Shown: piece after piece, positions 54,665 through 63,455 of the stretch
Numbering within the stretch: the stretch's first letter is position 1
Layout: each line of letters starts with the position of its first letter
Source of the DNA: Marinicella litoralis
GTDB taxonomy: Bacteria > Pseudomonadota > Gammaproteobacteria > Xanthomonadales > Marinicellaceae
NCBI RefSeq assembly: GCF_002591915.1
Contig: NZ_NIHB01000001.1
Location: 958,781-1,022,780, forward strand
Direction: 5' to 3'
Length of the DNA: 64,000 nt
Notes under the pieces: model-generated
The model's input: only the letters and a program-made list of their open reading frames with translations
Databases searched by the model: none
Told to the model about the DNA's origin: nothing
Position numbers and translations under genes: made by a program

Positions 54665-56221
54665 ATGAACGAAACTGCAACACCTGAAGCACCAGTCAAA
54701 CTAAGCTGGGTGCAACGATTTCTGAATACCATTGAAAGGGTGGGAAATAAACTACCCGACCCGGCCATCATTTTTCTTTTTGCATTGCTGATTATTTGGG
54801 TGTTTTCATGGTTGTTGTCTGGGGTTGAATTCAGTGCCTTGGATCCACGCACATCTGCGCCGATTATAATCAACAACCTGTTGACGGGTGATGCGCTGGC
54901 TAACTTTTTATCAACCATGGTCACAACGTTCACTGGCTTTGCGCCTTTGGGTGTGGTTTTGGTAGCGATGATGGGTGTAGGCGTGGCAGAACATTCCGGT
55001 TTTATCAACACGGGAATCAAACTGATGTTGCGTCGCACGCCGGCATTCTTATTGACACCAACCATTATCTTGGTAGCCATTGTCAGCCACACGGCGACCG
55101 ATGCGGGATACGTCTTGGTCATTCCTCTGGCTGGGGTGATTTATTATGCCATGGGGAGACATCCGTTGGCTGGGATTGCTGCTGCTTTTGCTGGAGTCAG
55201 TGGCGGCTTTAGTGCCAACTTTGTGCCATCTGGAATTGATCCTTTGTTACAAAGTTTCACCCAAAGTGCGGCTCAAATCATTCAACCTTCAATGGCAGTT
55301 AATCCGCTGAATAATTGGTTTTTTACTTCTGCATCCAGCTTGTTCATTATATTGATTGGCTGGTACATCACTGACAAAATTATTGAGCCTCGTCTACAGA
55401 AAACGGACATAGATGGAGATACGGATGATTTACCTCGGTTAGATGAAATTTCACGTACCGAACGAAGATCATTCTATATAGCCTCTACTGTGATGTTGTT
55501 GGGTATTGCCGCATTGATCTGGGCTGCTTGGTCAGATGATTCTCCGCTGCGACATGAAGGTCAGTTGGCGGTGTTTCAAGCACCTATGATGCAATCAATT
55601 GTGCCTTTGATCTTCTTGCTGTTCTGGATTCCAGGTGCGGTGTATGGTTTTGTCTCAGGCACATTTAAATCCACTAAGGATATGATCGATGCGATGACCA
55701 AGGCGATGAATGGCATGTCTTATTATTTGGTGATGGTGTTTTTCTGTGCCTTATTTGTTGCTGCATTTGCAAAATCTAACCTGGGTGCTTTGATGGCGAT
55801 TGAAGGCGCTCAGTTGCTGAAAAATATGGCCTTACCGAGTGGAGTCACCATAGTTGGGATTATCTTTTTAACCGCTTTTGTTAATCTATTTGTTGGGTCG
55901 GCTTCAGGAAAATGGGCATTACTCGCACCTATTTTCGTTCCTATGTTGATGCAATTGGGCATTTCACCTGATTTAACTCAAGCAGCTTATCGGGTGGGTG
56001 ACTCCAGTTCAAACATCATTACCCCTTTGATGCCTTATTTCCCATTGGTGGTGGTCTATTGTCAGAAATATGTTAAGGACACAGGCGTTGGGACCTTGAT
56101 TGCTTTGATGATTCCATTTTCTGTGGCATTCTTGATTGGTTGGACGATTTTCTTACTGGCCTATTGGAGCTTTGGTATTCCATTGGGTCTACAAGCCAGC
56201 TATATTTATCCAGCAGGTTGA
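54665..56221 (+). CDS. AbgT-family transporter
   Basis: A 518-residue inner-membrane protein with about eleven helices and two re-entrant hairpins. Family segments are VERVGNKLPDPAIIFLFALLII near the N-terminus, GVGVAEHSGFINTGIKLML, VSHTATDAGYVLVIPLAGVIY, GGFSANFVPSGIDPLL, and LFVGSASGKWALLAPIFVPML with RVGDSSSNIITPLMPYFPL. Members import p-aminobenzoyl-glutamate or export sulfonamides. No abgAB hydrolase genes lie beside it. Confidence 0.93.
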   Translation: MNETATPEAPVKLSWVQRFLNTIERVGNKLPDPAIIFLFALLIIWVFSWLLSGVEFSALDPRTSAPIIINNLLTGDALANFLSTMVTTFTGFAPLGVVLVAMMGVGVAEHSGFINTGIKLMLRRTPAFLLTPTIILVAIVSHTATDAGYVLVIPLAGVIYYAMGRHPLAGIAAAFAGVSGGFSANFVPSGIDPLLQSFTQSAAQIIQPSMAVNPLNNWFFTSASSLFIILIGWYITDKIIEPRLQKTDIDGDTDDLPRLDEISRTERRSFYIASTVMLLGIAALIWAAWSDDSPLRHEGQLAVFQAPMMQSIVPLIFLLFWIPGAVYGFVSGTFKSTKDMIDAMTKAMNGMSYYLVMVFFCALFVAAFAKSNLGALMAIEGAQLLKNMALPSGVTIVGIIFLTAFVNLFVGSASGKWALLAPIFVPMLMQLGISPDLTQAAYRVGDSSSNIITPLMPYFPLVVVYCQKYVKDTGVGTLIALMIPFSVAFLIGWTIFLLAYWSFGIPLGLQASYIYPAG

Positions 56222-56233
56222 TTGTCAGTATTT

Positions 56234-56267
56234 AACTGGGGCCGTCTTTAGTGGACCAGCCCCAGTT
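56234..56267 (+). terminator. hairpin after the AbgT-family gene
   Basis: AACTGGGGC and GCCCCAGTT form a perfect 9-bp stem over a 16-base loop that can add GTC/GAC. It lies 13 bp after the stop. There is no clear U-tract, so termination may be partial. Confidence 0.55.
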
Positions 56268-56326
56268 TGCTGTCTTGATGGTATCTTCAATTCAATGAAC
56301 AACAATCGATTTAATTAAAATCAAAT

Positions 56327-58093
56327 TTAATTCATAATTTGCTCAAGATAAACACCTAAGTCATTAATCAAGTCATCATCTGGCTGTGTCTGGTTTTTAA
56401 TTTCTTGCCGTATCTGCGTATAACTTGTTTTGGCTTCAACCCACTTATTACGTTCACTTTCATCGGGTGTGATTTTTGTAAAAACAATTTCTGCTAATTG
56501 CAGAAATTGAGTGTGCGCAAAAAACCAATTTGGATTGGTAATGGGTTGAAGGCTATTGAAAATTTTGATGGCTTCATCATTCCGTTCCAGTTGATGACTG
56601 GATAAGGCCAATGCCGTGCCTGCAATCAAAAGGACCTGTGTATCCACCTCAGTCGATTCAAAAACCCGTTTAGCTTCTGTATAGGCGGTGATGTTGTCTT
56701 GTCGGTAATAACTGTTCAAGGCCAACAAGGCAGTGACTTCCAATTGTTCCTTGGTGGTTAAATCAACAGCCTGTAATTTCTTTAATAATTCATTCGCCTG
56801 GTCGTAATCGCCAAGCGTGATATTGACTTTGGCTAAATTGATTTCAGCCAAAACCAGCAGACTTTCTTGATTAAATTGCGCCTGAATTTCAATGGCTGAT
56901 TGTAAATGAACTTGTGCCAATTCATGGTGACCCAGTTCCTGTAATAGGTTGTAAAAGGCACTGTACCCTTGTTGAAAATTATTGGTGTCTTGTTGTTCAA
57001 GGACAAACTTCAATGCTTGTTGCGCAAACTTCATGGCTTTGACAAAATCAGCTTGTTCCATATAAATTTGTGACAATGCGCCATAGGCATAAGCGGCATA
57101 GTCACCATCAGGTATTTCTAAGGCCAAGCGCAAGGCTTGCTCTAATGCTTGAACGTGTTTATTGTCCTGATGGGTTTGTTGGTAAGAATAGGCTAAATTA
57201 CCCCAAGCCCGCATTTGGTTGTAAGCATCTTTGTTTATTTTGGCCTGGTTTAAAATATTTTCCAACAACACAATTGATTCGGTAAATTGGTACACAGACT
57301 GATGATAACGAGCCCGTGAAATGGCGGTTGAGGTGATGCCTGTCTGGTCATTCATAGCACGGTAGTGGAATTCAGCCTGGTCTAAAAAATATTGTAATGA
57401 TTCTTTATCAGAACGATATATATACATTTTTGATAACAGCAAATAAGTATCGGCCAAAACAGGTACAGATGCCCCTTTGTCATAGGCATCAATACCAGCC
57501 ATTAAATGCGCAATGCTGCGATCATAATCGCCAGATTTGTAACGTTCTAAGCCATGTAAATAGGCCAGTTTCAACTGGTCTGAAGGATGTGAATGGTGGT
57601 CTATTGTTAACCCTTCAAACACCAAATTTTGCGGTTGAGGATTGGATTCGATGGCAGCAAGCTGCCGCTTGAATACTTCATCCGTGACCTGTGCTTGTGG
57701 CTCCTTGATCAATGCAATCATTAAAGCGACAGACAAACAAAGCACCAACACTCCAATCACATGGGGTTTGAATGATTGCTGTGAAACCGCAGTAACCGGG
57801 GCTTGTAGTTGGTAGCCTTTGCCATATACATTGGTAATCACATCTTCGTTCAAGCCAGTTGAACGCAATGCTTTTCTGGTTTCTTGAATCACTTTAAACA
57901 ATGAATCATCACTGACTATCACGTTTTCCCACAATGTTTTCAGTAAAAAGTCTTTGCTTAAAATTTGATTTTCAGAGGTTAAAAATAACAACAAACATTG
58001 ATGCCCCCTGGGTGACAATTGAATCACTTTATCGGCCACCAGAATCTGCTGGTTTTTAACTTCAAATTGAACGTGATTAAGGCTGTAGATCAT
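56327..58093 (-). CDS. CadC-like membrane regulator: winged helix plus periplasmic TPR
   Basis: A 588-residue protein from ATG 58093. Residues 1-95 form an OmpR/PhoB-type winged helix (QLSPRGHQCLLLFLTSENQILSKDFLLKTLW; TNVYGKGYQL). One membrane helix (VIGVLVLCLSVALMIALI, about 115-132) follows, then a long helical TPR array (from about 150 to the end) outside the inner membrane. There is no receiver domain. This is the CadC/ToxR layout, in which a periplasmic signal drives a DNA-binding domain at the membrane. It is divergent from the beta-helix protein gene, 248 bp between starts, so that gene is a candidate target. The frame could start 15 codons earlier. Confidence 0.85.
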   Translation of the reverse strand: MIYSLNHVQFEVKNQQILVADKVIQLSPRGHQCLLLFLTSENQILSKDFLLKTLWENVIVSDDSLFKVIQETRKALRSTGLNEDVITNVYGKGYQLQAPVTAVSQQSFKPHVIGVLVLCLSVALMIALIKEPQAQVTDEVFKRQLAAIESNPQPQNLVFEGLTIDHHSHPSDQLKLAYLHGLERYKSGDYDRSIAHLMAGIDAYDKGASVPVLADTYLLLSKMYIYRSDKESLQYFLDQAEFHYRAMNDQTGITSTAISRARYHQSVYQFTESIVLLENILNQAKINKDAYNQMRAWGNLAYSYQQTHQDNKHVQALEQALRLALEIPDGDYAAYAYGALSQIYMEQADFVKAMKFAQQALKFVLEQQDTNNFQQGYSAFYNLLQELGHHELAQVHLQSAIEIQAQFNQESLLVLAEINLAKVNITLGDYDQANELLKKLQAVDLTTKEQLEVTALLALNSYYRQDNITAYTEAKRVFESTEVDTQVLLIAGTALALSSHQLERNDEAIKIFNSLQPITNPNWFFAHTQFLQLAEIVFTKITPDESERNKWVEAKTSYTQIRQEIKNQTQPDDDLINDLGVYLEQIMN

Positions 58094-58341
58094 GAATATA
58101 AAATGCGGTTCAGATACAAAAATTGATTGTAAAGTCACAAATTTGACTGCAACAACCCCTCAAGGATAACAATATTATAAATGAAATAAGTCCATTGAAT
58201 TACACAATTTATGCCATTGATCGGCGGATTAATTTTGTTAAACAGTTCACACATTTTTTTAATTCAGAAAGGATTCAGATTCTTTTCAGGCTGTTTCAGG
58301 CTTCATTTTGTAAAACCAAGTATTTATCCAAGAGGCGAACC

Positions 58342-60045
58342 ATGAAAAAATTACTGATCTTATTTTTAATGATGACATTAAACACTTCACAGGCATTCGT
58401 AACAGTCGGCTTAGGACCTGATTGTGATTACGATAATTTATTTCCAGCATACAATGACAACGACCCTGAAGTCAGAGTGACTTCTGAACAACTGCATATC
58501 AATGATTTCACCATTGATAAGATTAAAGTGTTCAAAGGTGGCTATGACAATTGTTTGGCGGCTCAAGCCGACATAGCAGGCATCAATAAATCTCGCTGGA
58601 GTGGCCTTAATTCCAACAACAGAACTGTGGTTAAGGTGGCAGCCAATGAAATCATCACCATGACCGTAATCATCGAAGATTTTGAAATCTTTGATGGCCG
58701 CAACAACACCGCCAGCGGTGCAGGTGGAATCAAAGTATCAGGTAATACGAATTTAATTTTAAGAAATTCCGTGGTCTATGACAACGAAGGCAGTGAAGGG
58801 GCAGGGGTTCATGTGAGCGGAGAAGATGCGCGTTTTAGCATGGAAAATTCAATCATCAGAAATAACTTGGCGATTGGTTATGGTGGTGGGGTTTTTTGTA
58901 CTTCCGGGGCTACAGTGAATATCGATGCTGACAGTGCCATTCATGACAACACGGCTGACTTCAATGGGGGCGGTATTTTTGCACATGATGAATGCCAAAT
59001 AAGTAACCACAGTGGTCGCGACCATACCCAGCAAAATCCATCAGGTATCTATCAGAACGCAGCGAACAAAGGTGGCGGTATTTATTTACAAAGCGGCTCT
59101 CAACTGGACAATGAGGGCAGTGCAACGCATGCCGCCAGAATCACCCACAATATTTCCAGTGCCAATGATGGCTTAAATGGTGGCGGTATCTTTCTGACTG
59201 GAGTGGGTACCCGTGCGACCTTGCTTAATACCCTCATTGATGCCAATGAAGGTGCCTCCCTCGGCGCTGCCTTGGTGGTGACTGATTCGGCACAACTGAC
59301 CATGCATCAGGTCAGCCAAGCTTGTCAATATGCTGCTTCCGATGCCTGTTCATCGATCAAAGGTAATTACTTCATCACCACGGTGGGCGAGGGTGCAGCT
59401 GGCTATATTGGAGCAAGTGCCACAGCACATATTGCGCAAACTGAAATTGCTTTCAATCAATCCAATCACGTCAGTGGCTTTTTGGTGCGTGATGGTGCGC
59501 ATTTGTATTTAGAAGGCAACCTGTTCAGAGACAACATCGGTGTCAACCAAAACTTCAGCGATCAATTGTTCAAAATTGATGGCGCTGTGAATCAAGGCGC
59601 ACGATTGGATTTTATCTACAATACAGCGGTCAGAAATGGGCCCAACCATATATTTACTGCCGATAATACAGCCAGCATACAAACCTTGAATGTGTTTAAT
59701 TCAATTATATGGGACCAAGGCAATGTGTTTAATTTCAGTGGCAACGGCTTGACACAAATTGATTGTACTGTGGTGCATGAAAACCAAAGTTTAAGTGGTA
59801 ATGTGGGTGCGGTATTAACCAACGATCCCTTGTTCAACAATGTCAGCGAAGGTGATTTCCAACTGACCCTGGCCTCGGACCCGATTGATTTTTGTGACAA
59901 CAATTTATTTCCCAATCAACACAAGGACCTCAACAACCAAAATCGCGGCGTAGACACCAGTTCGGTGAACAATGCATTTGGCCCCTATGATGCCGGTGCT
60001 TATGAATTTGATGGCGATTTGATTTTCAGCCATGGATTTGATTGA
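58342..60045 (+). CDS. secreted right-handed beta-helix protein with Pmp-like GGGI repeats
   Basis: A 567-residue exported protein. The start at ATG 58342 has AGAGG 7 bases upstream, then a signal peptide (KKLLILFLMMTLNTSQA). Most of the mature part is parallel beta-helix turns: repeated GGGVFC, GGGIFAHDE, GGGIYLQSG and GGGIFLTG with NSxIRNN/NTLIDAN-type strands, as in chlamydial Pmp and choice-of-anchor proteins. The C-terminal region ends with GAYEFDGDLIFSHGFD. The last nine residues match those of two other secreted proteins here. There is no autotransporter barrel. A surface or extracellular role is likely. A CadC-like regulator gene is divergent. Confidence 0.82.
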   Translation: MKKLLILFLMMTLNTSQAFVTVGLGPDCDYDNLFPAYNDNDPEVRVTSEQLHINDFTIDKIKVFKGGYDNCLAAQADIAGINKSRWSGLNSNNRTVVKVAANEIITMTVIIEDFEIFDGRNNTASGAGGIKVSGNTNLILRNSVVYDNEGSEGAGVHVSGEDARFSMENSIIRNNLAIGYGGGVFCTSGATVNIDADSAIHDNTADFNGGGIFAHDECQISNHSGRDHTQQNPSGIYQNAANKGGGIYLQSGSQLDNEGSATHAARITHNISSANDGLNGGGIFLTGVGTRATLLNTLIDANEGASLGAALVVTDSAQLTMHQVSQACQYAASDACSSIKGNYFITTVGEGAAGYIGASATAHIAQTEIAFNQSNHVSGFLVRDGAHLYLEGNLFRDNIGVNQNFSDQLFKIDGAVNQGARLDFIYNTAVRNGPNHIFTADNTASIQTLNVFNSIIWDQGNVFNFSGNGLTQIDCTVVHENQSLSGNVGAVLTNDPLFNNVSEGDFQLTLASDPIDFCDNNLFPNQHKDLNNQNRGVDTSSVNNAFGPYDAGAYEFDGDLIFSHGFD

Positions 60046-60079
60046 AGCATGGCTTAATTTGACCTCATGATTCTGACTT

Positions 60080-60107
60080 AAGCCACCCAGTTAAAGGGTG
60101 GCTTTTT
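60080..60107 (+). terminator. strong terminator of the beta-helix protein gene
   Basis: AAGCCACCC and GGGTGGCTT form a perfect 9-bp stem with a 7-base loop, running into TTTTT, 35 bp after the stop. Confidence 0.92.
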
Positions 60108-60146
60108 ACTCACAGCCATGGATCAATTGATATCCAGTTGGTCTGG

Positions 60147-60176
60147 TTGGTTGTGCAAAATAAATCGTTGTATAAT
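60147..60176 (+). promoter_or_regulatory. promoter with near-leaderless start of the DNA alkylation repair gene
   Basis: TTGGTT (60147-60152), 18-bp spacer and a perfect TATAAT (60171-60176). The ATG at 60183 lies 7 bases after the -10, right at the expected transcription start, and no ribosome-binding site is visible. Confidence 0.5.
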
Positions 60177-60182
60177 GATTTT

Positions 60183-60851
60183 ATGGATATTCAACATGCA
60201 TTAAAAAGCCTCGAAGCACTGGGTGATGAAAAGGTGCGAGAGCAGAATCGCAAAAAGGGTGCGGGCACGCTGCAATATGGGGTCAGGTTAGGTGACATCA
60301 GAAAGTTGGCCAAACAAATCAAAACCAATCATGAATTGGCCACAGCACTTTGGCAAACGGAAAATACAGATGCACAATTGTTGGCTATTTTATTGTTTAA
60401 GCCCAAGGTGCTTGCCACCGCGACATTGGATCAAATGGTTCGTTCGACGACCTTTGATCAAGTGGCTGATTGGCTCAGCGCCTACATCATCAAAAAACAC
60501 CCTGACAAAGAAACCCTCCGGCAACAGTGGATGGCAGATAAACATCCCATGGCTGCTCGAGCCGGCTGGAGTTTAACTTATGAAAGGGTTGAAAAAGCCC
60601 CTGAAGGTTTGGACATAAGGGCATTACTGAATCGGATTGAAGCAGAGATGTCACAAGCACAACCAGCGGTACAGTGGACCATGAATTTTGTATTGGCCGG
60701 TATTGGGATAAACTTCCCGGAATTTCGTGATCGAGCTTTGCAAATTGGTGAAGATTTGGGTGTCTATCGAGATTACCCAGTTTCCAAGGGTTGTACTTCA
60801 CCCTTTGCACCGGCCTGGATCAATGAAATGGTCAGCAGGCAACAGCAATAA
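60183..60851 (+). CDS. DNA alkylation repair protein (AlkD-like HEAT-repeat family)
   Basis: A 222-residue all-helical protein of the DNA alkylation repair family (YGVRLGDIRKLAKQIK, LAILLFKPKVL, DQVADWLSAYIIKKHP, MAARAGWSLTYERVE). The family includes the AlkC/AlkD HEAT-repeat glycosylases for N3- and N7-alkylpurines, although many members lack proven activity. The C-terminal KGCTSPFAPAWINEMV is typical of the subgroup with this short length. I start at ATG 60183 because homologous sequence begins there. It may be leaderless. Confidence 0.85.
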   Translation: MDIQHALKSLEALGDEKVREQNRKKGAGTLQYGVRLGDIRKLAKQIKTNHELATALWQTENTDAQLLAILLFKPKVLATATLDQMVRSTTFDQVADWLSAYIIKKHPDKETLRQQWMADKHPMAARAGWSLTYERVEKAPEGLDIRALLNRIEAEMSQAQPAVQWTMNFVLAGIGINFPEFRDRALQIGEDLGVYRDYPVSKGCTSPFAPAWINEMVSRQQQ

Positions 60852-60991
60852 TTCAACAACTCAACAGGGTGTTGTGAAATGTACACAGCCCTCAATCGAC
60901 TGCCACAATTCATCAGTTCATTGTCACATGGGTGCCTGAATTTTTGTATAAGCTATCAATCATTCCATCAAGAGCGGTGTGTCAATTCATC

Positions 60992-61774
60992 ATGAGCGTC
61001 AAAAACTTCCTTCATGAGTTGTGGTTGTTTGGTATCAAGCAGGCTTATGCCAGTTTGTTTGGTGGATTTCTCTTGTCAGTGATGATCATTACCAAGTATT
61101 GGTACCCACTGGAAAGTTTACACCGATATGATTTCATTTTTTTGGCGGCCATTGCCTTTCAAATCTTGTTACTAATGACTCGCTTGGAAACCATCAGAGA
61201 ATCGGTGGTGATTGTGGTGTTTCATGCAGTGGCTACCCTCATGGAACTGTTTAAAACTTCGGATGCCATTGGTTCTTGGTCTTACCCTGAAGCCAGTTTT
61301 TTCTGTCTTGGAAATGTGCCCTTATTCACCGGCTTCATGTACAGTGCTGTGGGAAGTTATATAACGCGAGCCTGGCGAATTTTTGAGTTCCGATATGATC
61401 ATTATCCGAACAAAAGTTACACCCTTGTATTGGTGTTGTTGATCTATGTTAATTTCTTTACTCACCACTATGTTCCAGACATTCGCTGGTTGTTGTTAGC
61501 CATGACATTTTTCATGTTCCATAAAACAACAATATATTTCAAAATCATCATCAGCCATCGACACATGCCTTTGTTATTGGGTTGGATGTTGGTGGCATTG
61601 TTTATTTGGTTGGCCGAGAACATTGGCACTTTCACAAATATTTGGATTTACCCAAATCAAACTATGCAGTGGCAGATGGTTTCTTGGTCGAAACTGGTTT
61701 CCTGGTTTTTATTGATTCAACTGAGCTTTGTGTTGGTCACACTGATCAATCGACTGGAGTTTAACCATGACTGA
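60992..61774 (+). CDS. DUF817-family integral membrane protein
   Basis: A 260-residue protein with about eight membrane helices, matching DUF817 (YoaT-like): KQAYASLFGGFLLSVMIITKYWYP, GSWSYPEASFFCLGNVPLFTGFMYSAVGSY, LAENIGTFTNIWIYPNQ and WQMVSWSKLVSWFLLI. Many charged and aromatic residues in these loops are conserved, so an enzymatic or transport role is possible, but none is known. The frame opens with GTG at 60932; I prefer ATG 60992, right before the family-like part. Confidence 0.85.
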   Translation: MSVKNFLHELWLFGIKQAYASLFGGFLLSVMIITKYWYPLESLHRYDFIFLAAIAFQILLLMTRLETIRESVVIVVFHAVATLMELFKTSDAIGSWSYPEASFFCLGNVPLFTGFMYSAVGSYITRAWRIFEFRYDHYPNKSYTLVLVLLIYVNFFTHHYVPDIRWLLLAMTFFMFHKTTIYFKIIISHRHMPLLLGWMLVALFIWLAENIGTFTNIWIYPNQTMQWQMVSWSKLVSWFLLIQLSFVLVTLINRLEFNHD

Positions 61775-61795
61775 AGCCACAGCAGGTAGACAAGC

Positions 61796-62683
61796 TTATT
61801 GGTCGTCAACCTCTGGTTTTGGTCTGGCCATGAAAGTTGCAATCGAATTGGCCACAGCCCGGGCGTGACTCATGTGTAAATGATGATCACCATCGAGTTT
61901 GTTGAATTGTGCCGGATTCAATGTTTTGATGCGGTCTTCCACCATGGGGTATTGCAGTGCATATGTTCTCGGTTCAGCAATGATCAATTGAGTAGGGACT
62001 TGAGTTGCGGCTAAATATTCTTGTATTTGTTCCTCGGACATCCTGAAAAAACTGCGTAACCTGAGGCGTTTATCGGTTCGCCAATGAAATCCTTTCTTGG
62101 TTTGACACAAACCCCTTTCTACCAGGGGACGGATGATTTCAGCATCCATTGGTGTGGCTTCTTGCCGTGCTTTGATGGCCAGCGCTACATTGGGATAAAA
62201 CCGCTTATGCTCCAGGCTGTGATTGCGCCATAATTTCAACGCTTCACGAAGTGAACTGACGGCTTTGCCAGGAATATAAGGCGGTACAGGACCTAAGTTT
62301 TCAATTAAAATCAAGCGATCAATTTGCTCTGGATAAGCAGCAGCATACATCACAGCTATGGCAGCCCCCATGGAATGGCACAATAAGGTTATGGGTTTTT
62401 CCATTTGGTCAATCACTGCTTGAATATCAATGACATAATCAATGAAGCCATAGTTATGTCCTGGTGCCCGGTGGTCAGAAAGTCCATGACCAGGAAAATC
62501 AATGGCAGTGATTTCCATGCCTTGCTCGGCCAAGATCGGTGCCAAATGCCAAAAACTGGCGGCATTGTCCAACCAACCATGTAAGGCCAGGGTCTTGTGT
62601 TTATTACCAGTTCCCCATTGCAGCGCTGCTATGTTGCCATATCGGGTTTCAAAAACAAGTTCTTTGGGTTGTTTGTTAAGCAT
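61796..62683 (-). CDS. alpha/beta hydrolase
   Basis: A 295-residue soluble alpha/beta hydrolase. The oxyanion region is LHGWLDNAASFW, the nucleophile Ser is in LLCHSMGAAIAVMYA, the acid is probably the Asp/Glu near LIIAEPRTYA, and the His is in DGDHHLHMSHA. It resembles the MhpC/SERHL-like group of general esterases. The gene lies 14 bp after uppP on the same strand, so the two may share a transcript with the gene at the right edge. Confidence 0.88.
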   Translation of the reverse strand: MLNKQPKELVFETRYGNIAALQWGTGNKHKTLALHGWLDNAASFWHLAPILAEQGMEITAIDFPGHGLSDHRAPGHNYGFIDYVIDIQAVIDQMEKPITLLCHSMGAAIAVMYAAAYPEQIDRLILIENLGPVPPYIPGKAVSSLREALKLWRNHSLEHKRFYPNVALAIKARQEATPMDAEIIRPLVERGLCQTKKGFHWRTDKRLRLRSFFRMSEEQIQEYLAATQVPTQLIIAEPRTYALQYPMVEDRIKTLNPAQFNKLDGDHHLHMSHARAVANSIATFMARPKPEVDDQ

Positions 62684-62697
62684 TGGATCAATCAGTC

Positions 62698-63453
62698 TCA
62701 GCGCCAGTTAATGAAAATCAAAACAGCCAAAATGATCCGGTAATGCATGAACCAAATGAAGTTTATTTTTTCGATGTATTGCATGAACCAATGGATGCAT
62801 AACCAAGCAGCCAAAAAGCCCAGCCCAGCAATGGTAAAAATACCAGCCAGGTCATAGGCCTGTGGCTGTTGCATTAATTTAAGTCCACCATAGGCAGTCG
62901 TCATCAATATGGCTGGTATCGCCAATAAGAATGAAAATTTTGCGGCATGGGTCTTGCTTAATCCCAAAGCCATCGCTGCGGTCATGGTCACCCCAGATCT
63001 TGAAGCGCCAGGTATCAAGGCCAAGCATTGTGCCATACCAATCAACAATGATTTTTTCAAGTCAAGACTTTGCTGTTGAGCTGATTTTTGCGCCAGCCAC
63101 AACAACACCCCAAAAAATACCGATGCCCCGGCTATCACCCAAACTGACCTGAGGTTTTCTTCAATAAAGCCTGCCAACAAAAAGCCCACCAATGCGATGG
63201 GTAAACTGGCAATCAGCAGCTGATTGAACAACGGCCAATTTTTACCACTCAAAAGTTCCATGATGTGCTGTCGGTAATAAAGCATCACCGCCAACAATGA
63301 ACCAAAATGAGCGGCAATGTCCATCACCAAGCCTTGGTCTTGCCAACCGGCAAATTTTGATGCCAAGATCAAATGTGCAGACGATGAAATGGGCAGAAAT
63401 TCAGTCAAGCCTTGAACCAAAGCCAACACCACCCATTGCAAAAAATCAGACAT
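62698..63453 (-). CDS. uppP: undecaprenyl-diphosphate phosphatase
   Basis: A 251-residue integral membrane BacA/UppP enzyme recycling the lipid carrier of peptidoglycan synthesis by removing a phosphate from undecaprenyl diphosphate. The two signatures are present: LVQGLTEFLPISSSAHLIL (Glu and Ser of motif 1) and PGASRSGVTMTAAM (Arg of motif 2). About seven to eight helices, slightly shorter than E. coli BacA (273). It starts 2 bp after the upstream gene ends. Confidence 0.95.
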   Translation of the reverse strand: MSDFLQWVVLALVQGLTEFLPISSSAHLILASKFAGWQDQGLVMDIAAHFGSLLAVMLYYRQHIMELLSGKNWPLFNQLLIASLPIALVGFLLAGFIEENLRSVWVIAGASVFFGVLLWLAQKSAQQQSLDLKKSLLIGMAQCLALIPGASRSGVTMTAAMALGLSKTHAAKFSFLLAIPAILMTTAYGGLKLMQQPQAYDLAGIFTIAGLGFLAAWLCIHWFMQYIEKINFIWFMHYRIILAVLIFINWR

Positions 63454-63455
63454 CT

